Shown piece after piece: positions 1 through 7,189 of a stretch of DNA of 13,749 bases. The DNA is from an uncultured Pirellulaceae bacterium. GTDB lineage: Bacteria; Planctomycetota; Planctomycetia; Pirellulales; Pirellulaceae. Position numbers and translations under genes: made by a program. Each line of letters opens with the position of its first letter. Position 1 is the first letter of the stretch. The stretch is from positions 1 through 13,749 of the forward strand of contig CAMYKF010000440.1 of NCBI GenBank assembly GCA_947258905.1, given 5' to 3'. Below the pieces are notes generated by a model. That model ran no database searches. It was not told where the DNA came from and saw only the letters and a program-made list of their open reading frames with translations.

Positions 1-61
1 TAACAAGGATAGCAAACATCACCGGAACTTTTTACTCGCATATGCCGATTTTTGTATTTAA

Positions 62-232
62 TTTCATGGTGTTAGTGTTTATGGACGGACACTAATTAGC
101 AAATATTTCGCTGGGCAGTTGCGAGGCCCTTTTCATTATGATGCTCGCCTTAAGGCTGGTTTTAGTGAAGAAGAGCTAAAAGAGCTTGAGAGGATGGGAG
201 CTGGCGAGCAACCCAGCCATGACGAGCGGTAA
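62..232 (+). pseudogene. Unrecognised C-terminal coding remnant
   Basis: This frame is open from just after a stop at 59-61 to a TAA at 230-232 (56 codons) with no convincing start. Its second half reads like a genuine soluble C-terminus, with a charged helix-like run (FSEEELKELERM) and a hydrophilic end. The same frame before the stop, from position 2, also looks mildly protein-like, so this may be the decayed or truncated end of a gene that began outside the window. I cannot assign a family. It lies in the AT-rich left segment, upstream of the four-helix-bundle gene and on the same strand. It could also be a chance open frame. Confidence 0.3.
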
Positions 233-239
233 CAGACCT

Positions 240-287
240 GAAAATATCCGGCTGATAAGTTCATCTGTAAAACGGGGCGATATTTTC
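240..287. repeat. Inverted repeat, 9-bp arms
   Basis: The arms gaaaatatc (240-248) and gatattttc (279-287) are perfect inverted repeats around a 30-base loop. They sit between the remnant ORF stop at 232 and the start of the four-helix-bundle gene at 348. There is no following T-run, so an intrinsic terminator is not supported. An AT-rich operator or a chance structure is equally possible. Confidence 0.25.
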
Positions 288-347
288 CTAAGATGAGATA
301 AGGGATGTGTTCGGGGTGCCTGGCTATTAAATCTAAAGGGGAGGGGT

Positions 348-752
348 ATGAAAGCTTATAAACATGAAGAGGAAGAAACTTGGAAGATGGCGCGTGAATT
401 GGCATGGGATGTTTACAGCATCACTAACCAGGGTGCGTTTGAAGGCGATCATCGTGTCCGTAATAGCGTACGTCGTGCCAGCTTTGCCGTCATGGCCAAT
501 GTTGCTGAAGGCGTGGAGCGGGGTGGTACACAGGAATTTGTCCGTTATCTTTCCAGGGCCAAGGATGAGATAGAGGAATTGAGTCAACAACTGGTCCAGG
601 CACAAGAGAATAGATTCATTAACAGTGCTACCCTCGTACGTTTGGAATCAAGTTTGGAGTCGCTTGGTTGTATGATCAGTGGTTTGATGACATCAATTAA
701 TCAGGAATTTATCAATATTGATAGTTTGATAGTTAGTTATAAAAGTATTTAG
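348..752 (+). CDS. Four-helix-bundle protein (S23 / 23S rRNA IVP family)
   Basis: This 134-residue protein belongs to the four-helix-bundle family first named for proteins encoded in intervening sequences of 23S rRNA (S23/IVP). Visible family features are an N-terminal W-K-x-A-R-E-L helix (about residues 12-20), the central stretch RVRNSVRRASFAVMANVAEG (37-56), and a third helix EFVRYLSRAKDEIEEL (63-78) followed by a leucine-rich fourth helix. The length of about 120-135 residues is normal. The start at 348 follows a purine-rich GGGGAGGGG ribosome-binding site. There is no rRNA around it, so it is a free-standing copy. Its molecular function is not established; members form small oligomers and have been suspected of nucleic-acid contact. 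It lies in the AT-rich left segment and may have been acquired together with that segment. Confidence 0.85.
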   Translation: MKAYKHEEEETWKMARELAWDVYSITNQGAFEGDHRVRNSVRRASFAVMANVAEGVERGGTQEFVRYLSRAKDEIEELSQQLVQAQENRFINSATLVRLESSLESLGCMISGLMTSINQEFINIDSLIVSYKSI

Positions 753-1088
753 TAGGTATAAATCGAAAGATTGTCGTTTGTAAGTTTAGTGCTTGGGATG
801 GCAGTAAAGTGGCTTTGCTTTATTTTGATGAGTCACTCTTTAAGTTTATGTAGAGTTATCTGAATAACCCTCTTTTGGTCCAGTTTTTAGGTAAATATCA
901 AAATCTACTGAGGTGAGGCTGTTTTCTGAAAAATGGTATCCTCTGCATTAAATCAACACTATTTGTAATGCATATTTGAAGCAAAGTGTGACGAAGTAGC
1001 TACTTTATACCTGAAATTTCTACAGTTTCTTTCTGACACCGCCGATAACCCTAAAGCCGAAGCGGTAAAAGGTGATGAAGGTGTATTT
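753..1088. other. AT-rich stretch without a clear gene
   Basis: These 336 bases hold no ORF with a start codon, no RNA gene I recognise and no insertion-sequence end. They contain the weak terminator-like hairpin at 852-876. From 969 the frame of the short ORF at 1089 is already open, and the part at 1035-1088 has codons that look coding (D-T-A-D-N-P-K-A-E-A-V-K-G-D-E-G). That hints at a decayed gene, but I cannot name it. Confidence 0.4.
852..876 (+). terminator. Possible weak terminator downstream of the S23-family gene
   Basis: The bases agagttat (852-859) can pair with ataa plus ctct (864-867 and 870-873) across a four-base loop and a two-base bulge, followed by a short T-run to 876. It is about 100 bases past the stop of the gene at 348-752. 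The stem is AT-rich and bulged, so the call is tentative. Confidence 0.25.
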
Positions 1089-1238
1089 ATGAAAGTGACA
1101 ATGACTAAAATATGGTTGGTAGCAGGAATCTTGGCGGTAATCAGTATTGGCCAGGCCCAGATTCAAGAATCTGCAGATAAACCATTGACTAAACACGTTT
1201 TAATTGAATCCAACCCCTATTTCAGTGCCAGCAAGTAG
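1089..1238 (+). CDS. Short ORF with signal-peptide-like N-terminus, unrecognised
   Basis: This 49-codon ORF starts at ATG 1089, 10 bases after a GATGAAGG stretch that could serve as a ribosome-binding site. Residues 1-24 form a signal-peptide-like segment: MKVTMTK, then a hydrophobic core WLVAGILAVISIG ending in QAQ. The remaining ~25 residues are hydrophilic (SADKPLTKHV...), and it stops at TAG 1236. The frame is open upstream to 969 without a standard start, so the ATG may instead be internal to a decayed longer gene. It converges on the chimeric gene at 1267 with only 28 bases between them. It may be the truncated beginning of a secreted protein, a real small secreted peptide, or chance. 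I do not recognise the family. Confidence 0.3.
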   Translation: MKVTMTKIWLVAGILAVISIGQAQIQESADKPLTKHVLIESNPYFSASK

Positions 1239-1266
1239 TCGCTGAGATATCCTGTAGTACAGGCCA

Positions 1267-1746
1267 TCATTGGCTCTGGTTTTCTATATCCAATACTACC
1301 TGTGTCATCCGGATTACGCTGTCCGGATTGAGTGAAATTGACTCTATGGCATGCTCGACCAGCCATTCAGTAATTTCCGGATAATCTGACGGCGCCTGGC
1401 CGCAGATTCCTACATATTTCCCTTCGCGTTTGCAGGCCGATAATTCCAGGATGTAATCATCGACCGGCAACTCGTCTCCGTCGTACACGATACCGGCCAG
1501 CGGATAACCCATGGCGGCCTGAATAACGCCGTCTTGCACCGTGATGTCTTCCTGGCCGCCAAAATCGGCGATCTTCCAGCCAGTCAGCGATTGGCCGTCG
1601 AACAGCGACTGGAATTCCGGCGCGGCTTGCGCGTTGTCGCCTGCGGTTTGGGCATCGGCCGCGGCGCCGCCCCAGACGCATATTGCGAGGATCCATACCG
1701 GGATCACAAGGCATGGAACGACACGATGGCAAAGCAGAATCTTCAT
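1267..1746 (-). CDS. Chimeric ORF: secreted DUF1080 N-terminus joined to PEP synthase C-terminus
   Basis: With the start at 1746 the ORF encodes 159 residues. Residues 1-33 are a signal peptide (hydrophobic core LVIPVWILAICVWGGAAA). Residues 44-103 match the beginning of a DUF1080 / 3-keto-disaccharide-hydrolase (LamG-like) domain: FQSLFDGQSLTGWK, a VQDGVIQAA strand and GIVYDG. From about residue 105 the sequence switches to the extreme C-terminus of phosphoenolpyruvate synthase, including the hallmarks GICGQAPSDYPE (113-124) and ESISLNPDSVI (135-145). DUF1080 domains run to about 190 residues and PEP synthase to about 800, so neither is complete and neither activity is expected. TTG at 1818 and ATG at 1803 would lengthen the N-terminus, but 1746 gives the most typical signal peptide. 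Codons also become AT-richer past the join. It could be a gene-fusion scar or a contig mis-join. Confidence 0.7.
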   Translation of the reverse strand: MKILLCHRVVPCLVIPVWILAICVWGGAAADAQTAGDNAQAAPEFQSLFDGQSLTGWKIADFGGQEDITVQDGVIQAAMGYPLAGIVYDGDELPVDDYILELSACKREGKYVGICGQAPSDYPEITEWLVEHAIESISLNPDSVIRMTQVVLDIENQSQ

Positions 1747-1978
1747 GCCCGAATTCTTGATAGTCCGCAGCCGGGGGTCAATGCCCGGGGGGATGCAGAG
1801 CATTAATGCCAAAATCAAGTTGCAAAGTCAGTAGTTTCAATGACTGAGCCGAACGCGCTGGCGTCGGGTCTTTCAAACGATTCTTCCCTAGAAACCCGAG
1901 GCTGGTGCGGTCGGATCAGTTCAAATCGCCGGCTTTTTGGATCCACTGAAAGTGCAAGATGCCAGTTCACGCGGCGTG

Positions 1979-2019
1979 TGCCGGCGCCTCACGCCTCTAT
2001 GCTCACGCCTCGCGCCGGA
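1979..2019 (-). terminator. GC-rich hairpin after tadZ, possible terminator
   Basis: The arms ccggcgc (1981-1987) and gcgccgg (2012-2018) form a 7-bp GC-rich stem immediately after the cpaE/tadZ stop (2020-2022). The loop carries two copies of ctcacgcct (1988-1996 and 2002-2010). No T-run follows on the minus strand, so any termination would be weak or Rho-dependent. Confidence 0.3.
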
Positions 2020-3225
2020 CTAGCCTTTGGAGAGAAAGCTGAACAGCCGCTTCTTTTCCTTCTTCTCTCCTATTTCCTCATCGTCATCGCCTTCGACGGT
2101 GTTGTTGGTCATTCTGTTGGCCAACGCGATGATGTTCTGGGTGATGGAGGAATTGGGGCTGGAATCAATCAGCGGGATTCCGTTGTTACGGCCTTCGGAT
2201 ACAGCCGAGAAGTTGTTGGGAATCTGCCAGAAGATTTCGCGGCCGATATGTTCTTCGGCCTTCTTCAGGCTGATCTGATTGTTGTCCAGACCCGAACGAT
2301 TCACCACGATCTTGATTTTGTCGACGAGATTGTCAATGGTTTCCAGTGACGTCAGCAATCGCACAACGTTGCGCAAACAAGGCAAATCCAGCTGTGTCAA
2401 CAACAAGATATCGTCCGCAGCCTGCAGCGTTGTGAGGTCCAGGGCGTTGTATGATTTGGACAAATCCACGATCAGATGTGTGAAGGAAGCCTTGAGCAGT
2501 TTCAATACGCGACCAAAATCGCTGGAGTTAACCGTTTCCATGTCCTGCAACTGGACCGGCCGCGGCAGCAGGAACACGCCTGACTCGTGCTTGGTCAGAG
2601 ATTTGCGAAGCAACGACAGGTCGAGTCGCGATACGTTTTGTGCCACGTCCAGCAGTGTGTATTCGGGAATGGAATCGAGGAAAACGTCGGCATCACCGAG
2701 GCTCAGATCGAGGTCAATCAGGGCGATGCTCTCGCCGGGGATTTGAGCCATCGAGCAGGCGAGGTTGACGGCAATCGACGTGGTGCCGACGCCACCGGAA
2801 GATCCTGCCACGGCAATGATGCGACCCGATTTGGGGCGGGCGCCTGCCGCGCTGGTGTTTTCTCCGACACGCTCCAGTGCGGCGACCAGTTCCTGGGCGT
2901 CGATGGGCGCGTTGATAAATTCCCGGGCTCCGGCGCGCATGATGCGCAGAATGGTCTGGCCTTCGGTACTGCTGCTGATTGCAATAATACCGGCCTTCGG
3001 GAATTCGTTCCTGAGCTTGCCAATCAGTTCGATCGCTGCATCGATATCCGAATCGATGTTGATCAATACCGCTTCAGGTTCCGATTGCTTGGCTACATCG
3101 AAAAAGAACTCGTAACGCGAGCCATCAGCTTCCAGGCAAACACTGTCGATGCCCATCACCAAATGCTTGAGATTTTCTCTGGTTTCCTCTGCGGGGTCAC
3201 AGATTGCCAGTCGCAAAGCACTCAT
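2020..3225 (-). CDS. cpaE: CpaE/TadZ: pilus assembly ATPase-like protein with receiver-like domain
   Basis: This 401-residue protein has the CpaE/TadZ layout: an atypical receiver-like domain (about 1-120), a linker rich in Ala and Gly, and a ParA/MinD-like domain (about 134-375). TadZ proteins localise to the cell pole and help place the Tad pilus machine. The P-loop region is GSSGGVGTTS (141-150). Both lysines of the MinD pattern KGGxGKT are replaced, by Ser143 and Thr148; the second change is usual in CpaE, the first is less expected. The Walker A' strand LIDLDLSLGDAD is at 169-180. The tail is acidic then basic (GDDDEE, KKEKK). The start at 3225 has AAGGA seven bases upstream. It is the last Tad gene in the window; no tadA, tadB or tadC follows it. 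Confidence 0.88.
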   Translation of the reverse strand: MSALRLAICDPAEETRENLKHLVMGIDSVCLEADGSRYEFFFDVAKQSEPEAVLINIDSDIDAAIELIGKLRNEFPKAGIIAISSSTEGQTILRIMRAGAREFINAPIDAQELVAALERVGENTSAAGARPKSGRIIAVAGSSGGVGTTSIAVNLACSMAQIPGESIALIDLDLSLGDADVFLDSIPEYTLLDVAQNVSRLDLSLLRKSLTKHESGVFLLPRPVQLQDMETVNSSDFGRVLKLLKASFTHLIVDLSKSYNALDLTTLQAADDILLLTQLDLPCLRNVVRLLTSLETIDNLVDKIKIVVNRSGLDNNQISLKKAEEHIGREIFWQIPNNFSAVSEGRNNGIPLIDSSPNSSITQNIIALANRMTNNTVEGDDDEEIGEKKEKKRLFSFLSKG

Positions 3226-3342
3226 GTCAGGTCCTTAAGGCAATTTCCAAAACAAGGGGAAAATATTGGTGGGGGTACGTTTCCTACACACAACTCACAT
3301 AGATATGTAGATTACGATTAACCCCCAGTCCGGATATTTGCG

Positions 3343-3413
3343 CCAAAAATAAACGGCACTGGTTGATTCGCTTGTGCCGCTTATGCGGCCCGCGACGATC
3401 AACCAGTGCCGTT
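3343..3413 (-). terminator. Strong intrinsic terminator downstream of cpaC
   Basis: There is a perfect 16-bp inverted repeat: aacggcactggttgat (3352-3367) and atcaaccagtgccgtt (3398-3413). The 30-base loop holds a second small hairpin, gccgc-ttat-gcggc (3376-3389). Read on the minus strand, the stem is followed directly by TATTTTTGG. It lies 28 bases after the cpaC stop and about 125 bases before the cpaE start, so cpaE may need its own promoter or depend on read-through. Confidence 0.75.
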
Positions 3414-3440
3414 GGTTAATTCAGGTTTCGATTCTGGCGA

Positions 3441-4988
3441 TTAGCGTCGAAACAATTGTTTCAACCCCCGGCTGCCAGTGCGGGGAGTGGCCGGCTGGGC
3501 TGGCCGCTGCCCTGGATAGCCAAACCCGGTGTTGTTCGCCGGAGCCTGCTGGGGCGTTTGCTGCCAGTCAGCGGGTCGTTGCTGGGGCGAAGGCTGATCT
3601 CCAATCTGGCCCTGCACCACACCATAGGGAGCAAAGCTCTGGCCGGGCATCGGATCGGCCGGCTGATTGGGCAGACCGCCACAATCCGGACCGCAACGAG
3701 GCACTTCGAGGAAGGCCTTGTCGTACAGCTGGCAATCCGACGGGGATACGGTCATGCGACCGGGACCACCGGCGGGCATCAGCGACGGATCGACTTCGCC
3801 GATGAATCGCGGCGTCATCAGGATGACCAGTTCGATTTCCTGGGTGGTTTCTTCCACACGACGAACCAGCGATCCGAAATACGGGATGTCCATCAGATGC
3901 GGAATGCCGCGAGTTTCGGCTTCCGTTTCTTCACGGATGTCACCGGCCAGTGCCAAGGTGTGTCCGATTTTCATGTCAACGCCGGTGTTGACGCGGCGTA
4001 CGCGGAATCCGGCCACGCCGGAGTTGTTGGCCAAAGACGTATCGGGTTCGGAAACTTCAGCACGAACTTCCAGACGAACGGTACCTTCACCCTGCACGAT
4101 CGGCACCACATCCAGTTTGGTACCGAAGGGACGGAATTGAATCGTCACGTTGCCCAATCCCTGATTGACCTCAAATGGAATCTCACCACCTTGCAGGAAT
4201 TCCGCTGGACGTCCGTTCATGGTTACCAGAATCGGCTTGTCCAGCAGTTTGGCCAGCGCGCGACGCTCCAGAGCCTGCAGAAAACCGTTCAGCGTGTTGC
4301 CATTGTTGACCACAGTAAAGGCGATATTGTTGGTCGGGTTGGCGGCTCCAACGACACTTAAATCGAAATTGCTGGTCAATAGTGTCCAGTCCAGGCCCAG
4401 TTCGCGGACCTTGGTGCGGGCTACTTCGTAAATCTGTACTTCAATCGCAATCATCTGCGAGTTCGGCAGTTTCAGATTGTTGTGAACCTTGGGGAAAAAC
4501 TCGGACGCGACCTGGATCGCGCCATTGACATCGTCGGCGCGGGCCAGCGTACCGGAAAGCACGACACCGGTTTCCAGTGCCGTTGCGCGAATCGGCGAGT
4601 TGGGGAAGAACTGACGCAGGGCCATTTCCAGGGCTCGTACGTCGCCCTTGATCAGAACACTGATCGATTGCATCTTGCCGTCGGCATCGCTGACCGTGAT
4701 AGTGGCAATTCCGGGCTTGAGTGCGGTCAACAATACCTGGTCCGCGGCGATTGGAGTCGCCCGCACCACATTCTGATTGTCAATCACCAGTTCCGGTACA
4801 TCATAATTGAAGTGCAACAATCGACTCGTCTTGTGAATCAGCTCGACGGAAGTGACCGAGCGATCAACCTGGACGGTCGAACCCGCTGCCGGGCTCTGGG
4901 CCTGAACGGTCGTAACAAATCCGCCAGCCGCCAGGCTGGCAATCGTAACGACCATGGCCAAGACGTTTTGTAGTCGTGGCTTTCTCAT
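3441..4988 (-). CDS. cpaC: CpaC/RcpA: outer-membrane secretin of the Tad pilus
   Basis: This 515-residue protein is a secretin of the CpaC/RcpA type, the outer-membrane channel through which the Flp pilus passes. A signal peptide (1-30, ending VQA) precedes the pilus-assembly N-terminal domain (about 40-113) with VELIHKTSRLLHFNYDVPEL. A BON-like segment (about 115-170) contains VVLSGTLARADDV. The secretin domain spans about 175-397, closing with the signature GIPHLMDIPYFGSLVRR and then ELVILMTPRFI (361-396). Beyond it lies a ~115-residue tail rich in Pro, Gln and Gly with Cys419, Cys432 and Cys436, ending in a basic LKQLFRR. The start at 4988 has AAGGA eight bases upstream. It is flanked by terminator-like hairpins on both sides. 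Confidence 0.93.
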   Translation of the reverse strand: MRKPRLQNVLAMVVTIASLAAGGFVTTVQAQSPAAGSTVQVDRSVTSVELIHKTSRLLHFNYDVPELVIDNQNVVRATPIAADQVLLTALKPGIATITVSDADGKMQSISVLIKGDVRALEMALRQFFPNSPIRATALETGVVLSGTLARADDVNGAIQVASEFFPKVHNNLKLPNSQMIAIEVQIYEVARTKVRELGLDWTLLTSNFDLSVVGAANPTNNIAFTVVNNGNTLNGFLQALERRALAKLLDKPILVTMNGRPAEFLQGGEIPFEVNQGLGNVTIQFRPFGTKLDVVPIVQGEGTVRLEVRAEVSEPDTSLANNSGVAGFRVRRVNTGVDMKIGHTLALAGDIREETEAETRGIPHLMDIPYFGSLVRRVEETTQEIELVILMTPRFIGEVDPSLMPAGGPGRMTVSPSDCQLYDKAFLEVPRCGPDCGGLPNQPADPMPGQSFAPYGVVQGQIGDQPSPQQRPADWQQTPQQAPANNTGFGYPGQRPAQPATPRTGSRGLKQLFRR

Positions 4989-5149
4989 CCTTGCAATCCT
5001 TTACACGATTATTGGACCCGTCCCACGGGCCAACGGGGTTTTGACTCAGCCACGGGCGCGCTTGGCGGCTCGCAGCCTGTCCTTGCTCGAAACCTGACTC
5101 CAACTGCCTGGCAAAATGACTGATGCTATCAGTCTTTCCGCTACCAATT

Positions 5150-5190
5150 GGAAAAGGCGGACATGCGTTGTTACCGCACCGTCCGCCTTA
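5150..5190 (-). terminator. Intrinsic terminator downstream of cpaB
   Basis: The arms aaggcggac (5154-5162) and gtccgcctt (5181-5189) form a 9-bp stem. The loop can pair further, tgcg (5164-5167) with cgca (5175-5178). On the minus strand the stem runs into TTTTCC. It is about 40 bases after the cpaB stop and 160 before the cpaC start. Confidence 0.6.
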
Positions 5191-5226
5191 GGTAATTCGA
5201 TCAAATCAGCCCAACAATTGATTGCA

Positions 5227-6246
5227 TTACATGCTAGGCTCAGAATCCAAATCTTCGATTAAGGGATCAGAATCGGAATCCTCGCTACCACCGTCAAGGT
5301 CGAGCAGCTTGTTGAGATCGCTCTCGGTGCCTTCAGCCGGTTGGCCGGCAAAGCCTTCGACACGAGTCGGTACGGCACTCATGGCCTGGTCAAAGTGATA
5401 CTGGGTGGGGCCTTCCGACGTGTGCACCGTAACGGTGAACTGATCCATCGGTGCGCGGGCAGTGGCAGTGCCATTGCTGGCGCCTTGGGAACTCGACAGA
5501 TCCTGGAACATGCGGACCATGGCTCCGTCACCACCACCACTTTCGAAATCGCCGAAACCGGTGCCAGCACTGAAATTGGCAGCGTCGGCTTCTTCCTGAC
5601 TACGCATGGCCAGTTTCAGATCGGCAACGCGTTGTCCCAATACGATTTGCTCCGATTGCTTTTCGGTCACCAACAGACCAATCACGGTGCTGCCTTTGGC
5701 GGTCGGGTTTTGTTCAACGTCCTTTTTGGTTTTGGACGCGATGGACCACACACGAATGCCACGCAGGAAGGTGCGTGAAGTTGATCCGCCACCACGCTTT
5801 TCGCGGAAAACACCGATGATATCTACAAGATCACCCGGTTCCAGCAGTCCATACAGGTGATCGTCGGCACCCATTTTGATGCCAATGACCTTGAAACCGG
5901 CAGGGATTTTCTTGTCGCGAAGTTTGGTTTTGTCGACCAGACTGGACATGTAGATCGTGCCCTTTTTGCCGACGCGGGCGGTCACCACCTTGCCTTCGAT
6001 CTGGTCGAGGCTGGTGACGATTCCTTCCGGAACCATTTCGGCGGGCCACTGTTCTTCCTTGAACAATTCGGGAGTCAATTCGGTGTTGATGTCAAGGTCT
6101 TGCAGGGCCACGAGAACTGGCAATTTGGCAACCTCGGGAGCATTCGCCGCCTTTTTGCTGCGCCCCATAACCTGGGTGATACCGATCGCAGCGACCAGGC
6201 CGAAACCAAGCGAAACCGCGATCAGGAAAATGGACTTGGACTTCAT
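5227..6246 (-). CDS. cpaB: CpaB/RcpC: Flp pilus assembly protein with SAF domain
   Basis: This 339-residue protein is the periplasmic CpaB/RcpC subunit that works with the secretin in Tad pilus assembly. Residues 1-28 are an N-terminal membrane anchor or uncleaved signal (IFLIAVSLGFGLVAAIGI). A SAF domain follows (about 42-105), with VLVALQDLDINTELTPELF and PEGIVTS. The RcpC core continues to about residue 210, with AGFKVIGIKM, LLEPGDLVDIIGV and the TVIGLLVTEKQSE strand-helix. The last ~110 residues are low-complexity, rich in Gly, Ser and acidic residues, ending DSDSDPLIEDLDSEPSM. The start at 6246 follows GAGGA. It is transcribed toward cpaC, with a terminator-like hairpin and a 238-base gap between them, so tight operonic coupling is not obvious. 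Confidence 0.92.
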   Translation of the reverse strand: MKSKSIFLIAVSLGFGLVAAIGITQVMGRSKKAANAPEVAKLPVLVALQDLDINTELTPELFKEEQWPAEMVPEGIVTSLDQIEGKVVTARVGKKGTIYMSSLVDKTKLRDKKIPAGFKVIGIKMGADDHLYGLLEPGDLVDIIGVFREKRGGGSTSRTFLRGIRVWSIASKTKKDVEQNPTAKGSTVIGLLVTEKQSEQIVLGQRVADLKLAMRSQEEADAANFSAGTGFGDFESGGGDGAMVRMFQDLSSSQGASNGTATARAPMDQFTVTVHTSEGPTQYHFDQAMSAVPTRVEGFAGQPAEGTESDLNKLLDLDGGSEDSDSDPLIEDLDSEPSM

Positions 6247-6593
6247 GGAAGTTTTCCTCGATCAATGCTGGTAAATATGTAGGGTTTCTGTCGTTTCTGC
6301 CGATTGGCGACAAGTGCCGAAATCGACCGACCCTCCGTGCAAGTCAGGCTTTGACCCCGTTGGTCGCCGCCAGGCATTGAACTGCTTCCATACAGTCGCT
6401 CGCCGCCCACTTCGGGCTGGCAGCACAATTTACGGTGCTCGGTTGATAGCAACTTTTTAGTAGCATCGACCGGTGGCCGCGAAGTTGTACACAGTGAACG
6501 GAATGTGCCGAATTCCAGAAAAATCCAGCACAATCCGTCGCATTTCGGTTTGCTCGCGGGCTCCACTTGCGTCGAACCCGGAACTCTTGCCGG
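6247..6593. other. Intergenic region between prepilin peptidase and cpaB
   Basis: These 347 bases carry no ORF that I trust. A minus-strand open frame covers them (to 6566), but its residue composition is unlike any Tad component and it overlaps the cpaB start. A tadE-like minor pseudopilin would be usual in this place in Tad loci, and I find no trace of one. The region probably holds the cpaB promoter. A TTGCTA / TAAATT pair on the minus strand near 6430-6452 has a poor 14-base spacing, so I make no promoter call. Confidence 0.45.
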
Positions 6594-7178
6594 TCAGATC
6601 AATAATCCGGTGGCGGCAAAGTAAACGATGGTTCCAATGGCAATCGGAATGCCGTAGGGCAGCAGCATCATCGAGCTCTTGCGGTCGGCTGCGATGGTTG
6701 CCAGGGCTTCCGGATTGCGGACCGTCAAGATCTCGTTAACGATAAACTTGAACTGGTCGGTGTGTTTTCTCATTTTGCCGGCTCGCCAGACCATGATCAG
6801 GGCGATCACGGCACCAATGATTGCCGACAGGCAAAAGGCATAAAAAGTGATCCAGCAGTGCACCCACGCACCAATGCCGGCCATTAGTTTCACGTCGCCG
6901 GCTCCCATGCCGCCGATGGCATAGGCGGGCAACAGCAAGGCCAGTCCGACGGCGGTGCCTGCCAATGACCAGCCCAGTCCGGTCATCCAGCCTTCGCCAG
7001 CCATACCGTAGGCCATTGCGCTAAATACCCAGCCGCTGATGATCATGGGGAACGTCAGCCAGTTGGGGACGCGCAGCTGGATACCGTCAATCACGGCAGC
7101 TACGATCAGCACGATGCTGACCAGCCAGTACTGCCAGTTCTCGATCATGCCGTTGGTCAATGTCTCAAAAAAAGTCAT
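6594..7178 (-). CDS. cpaA: Prepilin peptidase, A24 family (CpaA/TadV)
   Basis: This 194-residue integral membrane aspartic protease cleaves the leader of the Flp prepilin and pseudopilins at the inner membrane. Both catalytic aspartates are visible: Asp31 in AAVIDGIQLRVPN at the end of the first hydrophobic segment, and Asp95 in the family signature GGMGAGDVKLMAGIG (89-103). About six hydrophobic segments are seen, the last ending in FAATGLLI. The length suits the short CpaA/TadV form, which lacks the N-terminal methylase domain. The start at 7178 is chosen because GGAG lies seven bases upstream and a membrane protein follows at once. A longer in-frame start at 7229 would add 17 basic residues and overlap this ribosome-binding site. 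Confidence 0.93.
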   Translation of the reverse strand: MTFFETLTNGMIENWQYWLVSIVLIVAAVIDGIQLRVPNWLTFPMIISGWVFSAMAYGMAGEGWMTGLGWSLAGTAVGLALLLPAYAIGGMGAGDVKLMAGIGAWVHCWITFYAFCLSAIIGAVIALIMVWRAGKMRKHTDQFKFIVNEILTVRNPEALATIAADRKSSMMLLPYGIPIAIGTIVYFAATGLLI

Positions 7179-7185
7179 TCTGATT

Positions 7186-7189
7186 CTCC
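7186..7189 (-). promoter_or_regulatory. Ribosome-binding site deciding the cpaA start
   Basis: On the minus strand this reads GGAG, seven bases before ATG at 7178, and supports the 194-residue form over the longer in-frame start at 7229. Confidence 0.7.

Noticed and set aside
240..287. Inverted repeat considered as the end of a 23S intervening sequence or an insertion sequence around the S23-family gene
   Set aside because: No matching rRNA sequence, no transposase and no target-site duplication are seen, and both arms lie on the same side of the gene.
2587..3321. 244-codon plus-strand open frame opposite tadZ
   Set aside because: It is a shadow of the TadZ coding sequence, with composition typical of antisense frames.
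3456..4361. 301-codon plus-strand open frame opposite the secretin
   Set aside because: It is antisense to a clear CpaC with signal peptide and secretin signature, and it has no family features of its own.
6243..6566. 107-codon minus-strand open frame between prepilin peptidase and cpaB
   Set aside because: It overlaps the cpaB start, has a mixed Cys/Pro/Arg composition without a pseudopilin leader or membrane helix, and shows no good ribosome-binding site.
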